Shown here one piece after another: positions 1-5,318 of a DNA stretch of 7,761 nt; the first letter of the stretch is position 1; each line of letters opens with the position of its first letter. A program made the translations under genes and the position numbers. The notes below the pieces were generated by a model, which was not told where the DNA came from, did not search any database, and worked only from the letters and a program-made list of their open reading frames with translations. Source of the DNA: an uncultured Lachnospiraceae bacterium (GTDB lineage Bacteria > Bacillota > Clostridia > Lachnospirales > Lachnospiraceae); the NCBI GenBank assembly GCA_947174615.1, contig CAMWJQ010000189.1:1-7761 (forward strand), given 5' to 3'.

Positions 1-1
1 G

Positions 2-427
2 TATTGGGAAGTGTTATCTGGTGAAGAGATTTCATTGGATCAAATCACAAGACATCAGATCACTGATTTAGATATTTCGTTGCTGCCAGAGGAAAATGCC
101 TGCTTTAAAATTTTGTCCGAGGATGTAAAAGAGTATGTTCAAAAATTTGATAATGAGTTTTTGAGTGTAGATAAATTTGATATAGATCTAAACCCGACTT
201 TATTAGATACTAAATTAGTGGATTGTATACTGAAAATTTCTGATGCTTCAATAGAAAAATATGTTTATGTAGAAGAGTTTTCATTTAAGTTGACGATAGA
301 CAGATTCTTAAGATATATTGATTTGAGTGGTAGATATATATCACATAATGTGAAAGCTGTTAAGATAGAGGAGTTTACTAAGTTGGGAAACTGGAAAAGC
401 AATGAGATGAGCTATGATGCAGCGTAG
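2..427 (+). CDS. Unrecognised acidic protein, 3' part only, upstream partner of a SecB-like chaperone
   Basis: The reading frame is already open at the left edge (codons Tyr-Trp-Glu from position 2) and ends at TAG 425-427, giving 141 visible residues. A GTG at 11 could be read as a start, but no ribosome binding site is visible before it, so I treat the gene as cut by the window edge. The protein is rich in Asp and Glu, has no membrane segment or signal peptide, and alternates short hydrophobic and charged stretches as a soluble alpha/beta protein would. I recognise no family or catalytic motif. Its tail is comparatively polar with a lone Trp (LGNWKSNEMSYDAA). The stop codon overlaps the AGGAG ribosome binding site of the SecB-like gene, so the two are very probably cotranscribed and translationally coupled. 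By analogy with toxin-antitoxin-chaperone operons it could be a client of that chaperone, but this is inference only. Confidence 0.6.
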   Translation, partial: YWEVLSGEEISLDQITRHQITDLDISLLPEENACFKILSEDVKEYVQKFDNEFLSVDKFDIDLNPTLLDTKLVDCILKISDASIEKYVYVEEFSFKLTIDRFLRYIDLSGRYISHNVKAVKIEEFTKLGNWKSNEMSYDAA

Positions 428-430
428 GAG
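426..430 (+). promoter_or_regulatory. Ribosome binding site AGGAG deciding the SecB-like start
   Basis: AGGAG lies 10 bases before ATG 441 and shares bases with the TAG stop (425-427) of the preceding gene. A second short match (GAGG, 432-435) is 5 bases from the ATG. The in-frame ATGs at 414 and 417 lie upstream of this site and inside the previous gene, with no ribosome binding site of their own. Position 441 is therefore the better start and the two genes look translationally coupled. Confidence 0.6.
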
Positions 431-440
431 TGAGGCTATT

Positions 441-842
441 ATGGGAAACAAAGAAACATTACAGAGTGTATTGCAGCTAGACAAAATAGTTTTTGATAAA
501 ATAGAGTTTAGAAGGCTGGGATTTTCTTCCGAAAAGGAACTTGAACTGGAAATACAATCCAGTATCTCTCAAAAGCAGAATGCTGATATATATCGGATTA
601 CATTAAATCTGAAAGGTAATAAACCCGAAGAATATATATTTGAAATAAGTTTAACAGGTTTTTTCTCGTTTGAACCAGAAGATGACATAAATGAGGAACT
701 AAAAAATTCATTGATTTCCAAAAATGCGATCGCAATTTTGATGCCCTATTTAAGAAGTGAAGTTTCACTGTTGACCGCACAGCCAGGTATAGAATGTGTT
801 GTCTTGCCTGCATTTAATATTAATAAAATTTTGGGAAATTAG
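441..842 (+). CDS. SecB-like protein-export chaperone
   Basis: The product is 133 residues and soluble. SecB proteins are tetrameric holdase chaperones that keep clients unfolded; SecB-like relatives also serve toxin-antitoxin-chaperone systems. The C-terminal half carries the family signature almost intact: residues 95-116 run Asn-Ala-Ile-Ala-Ile-Leu-Met-Pro-Tyr-Leu-Arg-Ser, then Val-Ser and LTAQPG, followed by VVLPAFNIN at 120-128. This corresponds to the helix region and the conserved TxQPG...LPPxNI block of SecB. The N-terminal half fits the beta-sheet part (YRITLNLKG, YIFEISLTGFFSF). It is slightly shorter than E. coli SecB (155 residues). Canonical SecB is typical of diderm bacteria, so a copy here suggests a dedicated SecB-like chaperone rather than the housekeeping one. 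The start at 441 is chosen for its AGGAG site; the longer reading from 414 overlaps the upstream gene. Family assignment is firm; client and role are unknown. Confidence 0.85.
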   Translation: MGNKETLQSVLQLDKIVFDKIEFRRLGFSSEKELELEIQSSISQKQNADIYRITLNLKGNKPEEYIFEISLTGFFSFEPEDDINEELKNSLISKNAIAILMPYLRSEVSLLTAQPGIECVVLPAFNINKILGN

Positions 843-856
843 CACTACTACGACAA

Positions 857-899
857 CTCAATATTTCCATGTCATTTCGTGACAGTTCCTGAGCTTTTT
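857..899 (+). terminator. Weak terminator-like structure after the SecB-like gene
   Basis: CTCA (857-860) can pair with TGAG (890-893) and TGTCA (870-874) with TGACA (880-884) across a TTTCG loop. The unpaired bases between the two stems are unequal. Five T residues follow at 895-899. The stem is interrupted and AT-rich, so it is far weaker than a standard intrinsic terminator; it is the only candidate between the SecB-like gene and the membrane protein gene. The rest of the 843-956 gap holds a second dyad and the ribosome binding site of the next gene. Confidence 0.2.
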
Positions 900-922
900 G
901 TTACGAGATAATGAAGAACAAT

Positions 923-943
923 TTTTGTAGGTAATTTACAAAA
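923..943. repeat. 7-bp inverted repeat just upstream of the membrane protein gene
   Basis: TTTTGTA (923-929) and TACAAAA (937-943) are perfect inverted copies separated by 7 bases, ending directly next to the GAGAGGGG ribosome binding site (944-951) of the gene at 957. It could be an operator half-site pair or a weak RNA hairpin affecting ribosome access. In AT-rich DNA such a dyad can also arise by chance. Confidence 0.3.
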
Positions 944-956
944 GAGAGGGGTTAAA

Positions 957-1991
957 ATGCTAAAAGTAAAAATGCATGAATATAGACAGTATGCAAAAGT
1001 AATATGTTGGGTACTATTCTCTTTGATGACAACACTTACATTTACGATGGAATTTGGTATAGCTGATTATAAAGATGTGGATTTTGCAGTCAGCGCAGAG
1101 TGGCTTGTGAATTTAGAAAAGAGTTTGAGCGTAGATGCGTTTCAATCGACAGTCGTATTTATTCTGATTTTGTTGGTCAGTATGATCATTGAGCATGTGA
1201 ACAAAGATCGGATAAAATTTACAGCTTATAAGATGTTATATCTGATATGCTACATGATTGGATTGGTATGGCTGATGGCAAAAAGCTTTGCGATCAATAA
1301 CAGTCTGATAAATATATATGAGACAACTGGACAGATAGTAAAGTCGATCATCTACTATATCGGAACAGTGAATTTATTGATATTCATTGGAAAAGCTGTA
1401 TTTATATTTGCGGACAGGGAAGGCAGAAAGCCGCTGCATGATATGAAATTGAATAAGGAAACGAAGAAAAGCGGATTTAAGACCTTTTTGTTTTTGATGA
1501 TACTTTGGATACCGCATTTGGTCATGGCATATCCGGCGAGCATTATCAGTGATGCATGGTCACAGCTGTCTATGTTTTACAGAAGAAAAACCTTTACTGC
1601 GCATCATCCGCCTTTTCATACATGGGTGATTGGCATGGCTGTAAAGCTGGGAGAAAAAATAGGCAGTGCGAATATGGGGCTGTTTCTTTTTATTTTGCTG
1701 CAGAGTGTTATCTTTGCAGCGATTCTTTCTTATGGGATCGTGACAATGAAAAAATTAGATTCTCCTAAATGGATGATCAGACTAACATTGTTTATCGCAG
1801 TGACAGTACCGTACTATACAGCATATATAGGATTGATAACGAAGGATACATTATACTCGTATTTTTTTGTATTGTTTTTAATTGAGTTGATATATGAACG
1901 CATTATACCTCGGGGGGGGGTATTGGCTGGAAATCAAACATATCATTCTTTTTGTAGTATCAGCCGTTTTGGTGATATTGTTTCGCAATAA
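957..1991 (+). CDS. N-terminal half of the frameshifted membrane protein (product as encoded)
   Basis: As written, this frame gives 344 residues, of which the first 321 are genuine and the last 23 (VLAGNQTYH onward) are out-of-frame tail. I count about eight hydrophobic spans, roughly at residues 13-31, 61-79, 88-110, 126-150, 173-192, 239-262, 273-291 and 298-314. After the fifth span comes an extracytoplasmic-looking loop with YPASIISDAWSQ (192-203), including Asp199, and AHHPPFHTW (215-223). The spacing of an acidic residue in a loop after a membrane span, followed by HHPP, recalls DUF6020 and more loosely GT-C enzymes. ITKDTLYS with Lys296-Asp297 is another motif I associate with this family. 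Alone, this fragment lacks the remaining spans and the C-terminal extracytoplasmic domain, so it is probably inactive or degraded. Confidence 0.6.
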   Translation: MLKVKMHEYRQYAKVICWVLFSLMTTLTFTMEFGIADYKDVDFAVSAEWLVNLEKSLSVDAFQSTVVFILILLVSMIIEHVNKDRIKFTAYKMLYLICYMIGLVWLMAKSFAINNSLINIYETTGQIVKSIIYYIGTVNLLIFIGKAVFIFADREGRKPLHDMKLNKETKKSGFKTFLFLMILWIPHLVMAYPASIISDAWSQLSMFYRRKTFTAHHPPFHTWVIGMAVKLGEKIGSANMGLFLFILLQSVIFAAILSYGIVTMKKLDSPKWMIRLTLFIAVTVPYYTAYIGLITKDTLYSYFFVLFLIELIYERIIPRGGVLAGNQTYHSFCSISRFGDIVSQ

Positions 1992-2868
1992 TGGAAAATA
2001 TATAATATATCCAATGTTGATTGTTATGATTGGGGCATTGTGGAAGGATGGCGTATTATTTCATTCCAAACAGCATATGGTGAGGATTGCCATTTGTATG
2101 AGTTTGATCGTTTTTATCCCTTTTTTGATAAGTTTTTCACTGGATAAGATATATCATATTGAAAAAGGAAGCATTAAAGAAATGTTGTCGCTCCCTTTTC
2201 AGCAAACTGCCAGATATGTTACAAATCATGGAGATGAAGTAACAGATGAAGAACGGCAGGTGATTGACCGCATACTGGATTATGACAATCTGGCTCTAAA
2301 TTACGATCCCATGTTATCAGACCGTGTTAAGAATACTTTTAAAAGAGAGAGTACATTTGAATCGTTGTTAGATTATGTTAAAGTGTGGTTTCGTCAGTTT
2401 AGAAGACATCCCTTTACCTATATTAATGCAACGATAAATCAAAATTATCGTTTGCTGTATCCTGCTGCTAAGACAAGTGCGCTGTATCTTGACACATATA
2501 AAAATAGGGGAGACTGGATAGTACTGTTAGGAATAGAGGAGATCGAACCAATCAAGGAAAAGGAATACAATTTAAAAAGTTTTTACAATATCATGTTTCA
2601 ATTGCCAATGTTGGGGATATTTTCAAGGGTCGCTTTTTATAATCTGCTTTTGGTTTATATATTAATAGTATCTGTATATAAACGGAAAAGGAGTATCTGT
2701 TTTGTTTCTATTCCTGTTATAATTAGTAATTTGGTAATCGTTGCTGCTCCGATTGTACATCCCAGATATGCGTTGCCAATAATATACTGCATGCCTTTGG
2801 TGATGGCATATGCCATATATTCTATTAGGGGTGAAGGAGATGATGCAATTGAGGATGAAGCAGATTAG
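1894..2868 (+). pseudogene. C-terminal half of the frameshifted membrane protein
   Basis: The frame carries the family's C-terminal part from about position 1921. Its ATG at 1894 has no convincing ribosome binding site and codes for nine residues that are antisense to the logic of the fused protein, so I regard that start as artificial. The 315 genuine residues begin with a membrane span (HIILFVVSAVLVILF), then the conserved-looking FRNNGKYIIYP (residues 342-352 of the fused protein) and two further spans. A roughly 150-residue polar, presumably extracytoplasmic, region follows, containing LNYDPMLSDRVK. Three last spans follow, with HPRYALPIIY near the end and an acidic cytoplasmic-type tail. 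Nothing in it is interrupted, which means the coding sequence has been maintained until recently or still is. Confidence 0.6.
1912..1920 (+). repeat. G9 homopolymer tract, candidate phase-variation switch
   Basis: Nine consecutive G residues follow CCTC inside a coding region of AT-rich DNA, which is unusual. Eight or eleven Gs would put the upstream and downstream halves of the membrane protein gene in one frame; nine or ten do not. Slipped-strand mispairing at such tracts is a known ON/OFF mechanism at surface-structure genes in several bacteria. Homopolymers are also the most common place for sequencing or assembly errors. Confidence 0.6.
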
Positions 2869-2874
2869 AGATTG

Positions 2875-2902
2875 TTGACTTAATTTTATAATATGATAGA
2901 AT
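2875..2902 (+). promoter_or_regulatory. Sigma-A-type promoter for the glycosyltransferase operon
   Basis: TTGACT (2875-2880) and TAGAAT (2897-2902) match the -35 and -10 consensus at five of six positions each and are 16 bases apart in an AT-rich spacer. The promoter begins 6 bases after the stop of the membrane protein gene and would give a leader of roughly 140 bases before ATG 3052. It would allow the downstream glycosyltransferases, flippase and pyruvyl transferase-like gene to be expressed independently of the frameshifted gene. Confidence 0.6.
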
Positions 2903-2976
2903 GAACATAGTAAAATTATGGATAGCAGTCAGGGGATTAAGAGTTTAGATCTGGGATAGATGAATTTATTATACTA

Positions 2977-2991
2977 TGCAATATTATTGCA
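2977..2991. repeat. Short dyad TGCAAT-ATT-ATTGCA in the leader
   Basis: A perfect 6-bp inverted repeat with a 3-base centre lies about 75 bases downstream of the promoter and 61 bases before the GT2 start. Its size and symmetry fit a binding site for a dimeric regulator, but no regulator gene is in the window and a chance occurrence is possible. The rest of the 2869-3051 region shows no ORF of note. Confidence 0.25.
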
Positions 2992-3039
2992 GATTTGATA
3001 GAATTATAGAACAAATATATGTTTGAATATGTAGCCTGT

Positions 3040-3045
3040 AAGGAG
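3040..3045 (+). promoter_or_regulatory. Ribosome binding site AAGGAG deciding the GT2 start
   Basis: AAGGAG lies 6 bases before ATG 3052, whose product begins MAKVSIVVPVYNEE, the normal N-terminus of the family. The upstream in-frame ATG at 3019 has no such site and would add 11 residues not seen in family members. ATG 3046 directly abuts the site and is too close. Confidence 0.7.
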
Positions 3046-3051
3046 ATGAAG

Positions 3052-3990
3052 ATGGCAAAAGTATCAATTGTAGTACCAGTATATAATGAAGAGGGCAATG
3101 TCGCTGAACTTCATAAGGAAATAAAAGATGTCTGTGAGGCAAACCAGTATGAGTATGAGATTATTTTTGTAAATGATGGATCTTCAGACAGGACAGAGGA
3201 GAGCTGTAAAACGCTTCGTCCGCTCAAATATATCGGACTGCGGCGGAATTTTGGACAGACTGCGGCGATGGATGCTGGTATTAAGGCGGCGCAGTATGAA
3301 TATATCGTGACGATGGATGGTGACAGGCAGAATGATCCGTCAGACATTCCAATGATGATCCAGTATCTTGAGGAAAATGATCTTGATGTCGTATCGGGCT
3401 GGCGCAAGCACAGAAAAGACACTATGATGAAAAAGTTTACATCAAGAGGTGCGAATCTGTTGCGGCATATTTTAGTGCATGATGGCATTCATGACAGTGG
3501 ATGTTCACTCAAGGTATACAGAAAAGAATGTTTTGAGCATATTAATCTATATGGGGAACAGCATAGGTTTATTCCGGCGATATTGAAAATAAAAGGATTC
3601 AAGGTTGGAGAAGTTGTGGTGAACCACCGACCAAGGATTGCTGGCAAAACAAAATACAATTGGAAACGTACTATCAAAGGGTTTGTGGATATGATCTCCG
3701 TCTGGTTTTGGAACAAATACTCAACAAGACCATTACATCTGTTAGGAGGTATGGGATTTTTATTTCTGCTCTTGGGTGGGGGGTGCGGGATCTGGTCTAT
3801 TGTGCTGTTCTGTGAAGGCAGAAAAATGTCCAACAATATTTTTCCACCGTTGCTGACAATTTTCTTTATCATTATTGGAATTTTATTGTTCATATTTGGT
3901 TTAATGAGTGAGATATTGGTCAAGACCTACTATGGAACGCATGTGGATTCGTCGTATAGTATAAAAGAAATTAGTGAATATAAAGAGTAG
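3052..3990 (+). CDS. Polyprenyl-phosphate glycosyltransferase, GT2 family (DPM1/GtrB type)
   Basis: The 312-residue protein should transfer a sugar from a nucleotide donor to undecaprenyl phosphate on the cytoplasmic face of the membrane, producing a lipid-linked monosaccharide. The GT-A domain fills residues 1-220: VSIVVPVYNEE at the N-terminus, VNDGSSD (40-46) for nucleotide binding, the metal-binding DGD at 89-91 in MDGDRQNDP, QHRFIPAIL (170-178) and RIAGKTKYNW (195-204), all in the order seen in DPM1/GtrB/ArnC-like enzymes. NKYSTRPLHLLG (221-232) leads into two C-terminal membrane spans (about 230-251 and 262-289), the usual GtrB anchor. The start is set by AAGGAG; it follows a good promoter. 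It lies directly after the GT-C-like membrane protein gene, which is the kind of enzyme that consumes such lipid-sugars. The sugar cannot be read from the sequence. Confidence 0.88.
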   Translation: MAKVSIVVPVYNEEGNVAELHKEIKDVCEANQYEYEIIFVNDGSSDRTEESCKTLRPLKYIGLRRNFGQTAAMDAGIKAAQYEYIVTMDGDRQNDPSDIPMMIQYLEENDLDVVSGWRKHRKDTMMKKFTSRGANLLRHILVHDGIHDSGCSLKVYRKECFEHINLYGEQHRFIPAILKIKGFKVGEVVVNHRPRIAGKTKYNWKRTIKGFVDMISVWFWNKYSTRPLHLLGGMGFLFLLLGGGCGIWSIVLFCEGRKMSNNIFPPLLTIFFIIIGILLFIFGLMSEILVKTYYGTHVDSSYSIKEISEYKE

Positions 3991-4040
3991 CAGGAAAATA
4001 TTTTATGCAAAAAGTATAGATATGGCGAGGTGCGGTGAAG

Positions 4041-4166
4041 ATGAATAATAAAAATACGTTGTCTATAAAGTGCAGTTTAGTCTTAATTTCGAAAAAATTT
4101 AAAAGTCTGGGAGACTTTGGTCAGAGCAATATTTTACTAAGTGAATTAGGGGTTCAAAATGGGTAA
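4041..4166 (+). CDS. Possible 41-residue ORF overlapping the GT4 start
   Basis: ATG 4041 is preceded by a poor GGTGAAG site and the frame ends at TAA 4164-4166, overlapping ATG 4159 by 8 bases. The peptide (starting MNNKNTLSIKC, ending ELGVQNG) resembles nothing I know and has no membrane span. It may be a leader that couples translation to the GT4 gene, a remnant of a lost gene, or a chance frame in a 168-base gap. Its near-perfect fit between the two glycosyltransferase genes is the only support. Confidence 0.2.
   Translation: MNNKNTLSIKCSLVLISKKFKSLGDFGQSNILLSELGVQNG
4102..4118. repeat. 7-bp hairpin AAAGTCT-GGG-AGACTTT before the GT4 gene
   Basis: AAAGTCT (4102-4108) and AGACTTT (4112-4118) pair perfectly around a GGG loop, 40 bases before the GT4 start. 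Stem GC content is low and only three T residues end it, so it is not a convincing terminator. It could be a weak attenuator or RNA processing site between the GT2 and GT4 genes. Confidence 0.3.
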
Positions 4167-5316
4167 TGAAAAAAAAATATTGATATTAAATTATGAATAT
4201 CCGCCGCTAGGAGGAGGCGGTGGTGTTGCGGCAAAGAAGCTGGCGGAGGCGTTTGCACAAAAGGGATACCATGTTGATTATGTCACGACACATTTTGAAG
4301 GACTCAAGGCAAAAGAGCAGATTAACGGAGTATATGTTCATAGAGTACCTGTATTGGGCAGAAAAAATAAGGCGAATGCATCCATGATTTCATTGTTATC
4401 GTTCCCGGTGTGTGCATATCGGAAGACAGTTTCCCTGTGTAAACAGAATCAATATGAGTTTGTCAACACACATTTTGCAGTTCCAACAGGTCCATTGGGG
4501 GTTCGAATCGCGAATAAATTCAAAATAACCAACATTTTATCGCTGCATGGAGGTGATATCTATGACCCTACAAAGAGATTTTCACCGCATAAATGGCTTC
4601 TCCTTCGACTTTGTATTAAATATGTCATAAAGCATTCTGACTATGTGATTGCACAGTCTAGCAACACAAGAGAGAATGCGCAAAAATATTATCCCTGTAA
4701 AAAGAACATAAAAATCATTCCTCTTCCATATCAGAAGGTGGCGTTTGATGAGGTGACGCGCAAAAGTCTGGGAATGAATGAGACAGACACGTATCTGATC
4801 TCTGTTGGCAGACTGGTTCGGCGTAAGGGATACGATTATCTAATTGACGCATTGTCGCAAATCGACAGAACAGATGTAAAGCTGATTATTTTAGGGGAAG
4901 GTCCTGAAAAAGAGCATTTGGAAAAGATCATACAAGATAAGAAATTAGCAGACAGAGTGATACTGCCTGGTTTTGTCACAGAAAGAAAGAAATTTCAGTA
5001 TTTGAGCTGTTCAGATGTGTATGTGTTAAGTTCTGTGCATGAAGGATTTGGGATTGTGCTACAGGAAGCAATGCAGGTTGGATTGCCGATTGTGTCAACA
5101 AATTATGGAGGACAGATTGATATTGTCAAGGAAAATGTGAATGGTCTGCTGGTAGAACATTGTTCCGCAGATGCACTTGCAGAGGGAATCACGCGTTTGA
5201 TTGACCACAGCGAACTGATGTGTGAGATGAGACAGAATAACTTAAAGAAAGTAAAAGAATTTTATGCAGATGCGATTGCGGACGCATATATTTCCAGTAT
5301 AAAAGGTCATCCGTAA
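4159..5316 (+). CDS. GT4-family glycosyltransferase (GT-B fold)
   Basis: The 385-residue soluble or peripheral enzyme should add a sugar from a nucleotide donor to a growing lipid-linked glycan at the inner membrane face. The N-terminal acceptor domain shows YPPLGGGGGVAAKKLAEAF (14-32), the glycine loop typical of GT4 enzymes, and LHGGDIYDP (129-137). The donor domain begins near SVGRLVRRKGYDYL (215-228), with the Arg-Lys pair that contacts donor phosphates. The EX7E motif is complete: Glu295 and Glu303 in HEGFGIVLQEAMQ, followed by VSTNYGGQ. Length is normal and no motif is missing. AGGGG at 4148-4152 is the ribosome binding site. A run of eight A residues sits at codons 4-7. The flippase gene starts 2 bases after the stop, so they are one transcription unit. 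Donor and linkage cannot be assigned from sequence. Confidence 0.88.
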   Translation: MGNEKKILILNYEYPPLGGGGGVAAKKLAEAFAQKGYHVDYVTTHFEGLKAKEQINGVYVHRVPVLGRKNKANASMISLLSFPVCAYRKTVSLCKQNQYEFVNTHFAVPTGPLGVRIANKFKITNILSLHGGDIYDPTKRFSPHKWLLLRLCIKYVIKHSDYVIAQSSNTRENAQKYYPCKKNIKIIPLPYQKVAFDEVTRKSLGMNETDTYLISVGRLVRRKGYDYLIDALSQIDRTDVKLIILGEGPEKEHLEKIIQDKKLADRVILPGFVTERKKFQYLSCSDVYVLSSVHEGFGIVLQEAMQVGLPIVSTNYGGQIDIVKENVNGLLVEHCSADALAEGITRLIDHSELMCEMRQNNLKKVKEFYADAIADAYISSIKGHP

Positions 5317-5318
5317 AA

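Larger units (their letters stand above)
957..2868 (+). pseudogene. DUF6020/GT-C-like polytopic membrane protein gene, frameshifted at a G9 tract
   Basis: Two reading frames, 957-1991 and 1894-2868, encode consecutive halves of one large membrane protein. Removing one G from the nine at 1912-1920 (or adding two) joins them into 636 residues, with the junction reading IIPRGG then YWLEIKHI. That length and the order of motifs fit the DUF6020-like membrane proteins I know from Clostridia surface-glycan loci. The shift must lie between the stop that closes the downstream frame on its left (TGA 1888-1890) and the stop that closes the upstream frame (TAA 1989-1991); the G run is the only long homopolymer there. 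Multiple membrane spans plus an Asp in the first large extracytoplasmic loop suggest a GT-C glycosyltransferase using a polyprenyl-phosphate sugar; that biochemical role is inferred. The ribosome binding site (GAGAGGGG) sits 5 bases before ATG 957. A phase-variable OFF allele, a recent loss-of-function mutation and a sequencing error all fit. Confidence 0.75.

Noticed and set aside
414..440. Longer SecB-like start at ATG 414
   Set aside because: It overlaps the upstream gene and has no ribosome binding site; AGGAG at 426-430 points to ATG 441, and the added residues are not family-like.
598..813. Minus-strand ORF of 71 residues opposite the SecB-like gene
   Set aside because: Antisense shadow of a well-supported gene; no ribosome binding site or recognisable protein.
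898..912. Promoter with GATAAT at 907-912 before the membrane protein gene
   Set aside because: The nearest -35-like hexamer (GTGACA, 879-884) is 22 bases away, too far for a normal sigma-A promoter.
843..956. Strong intrinsic terminator after the SecB-like gene
   Set aside because: Only an interrupted weak stem with five Ts is present; kept as a low-confidence feature rather than a finding.
1556..1768. Plus-strand 70-residue ORF inside the membrane protein gene
   Set aside because: Out-of-frame shadow of the N-terminal half; no ribosome binding site.
1894..1920. ATG 1894 as the true start of a separate 324-residue membrane protein
   Set aside because: No good ribosome binding site, it lies within the upstream half's frame, and the sequence continues that half's family alignment directly after the G tract.
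3111..3923. Two minus-strand ORFs (125 and 144 residues) opposite the GT2 gene
   Set aside because: Shadows of a gene with complete GT2 motifs; the translated products lack recognisable features.
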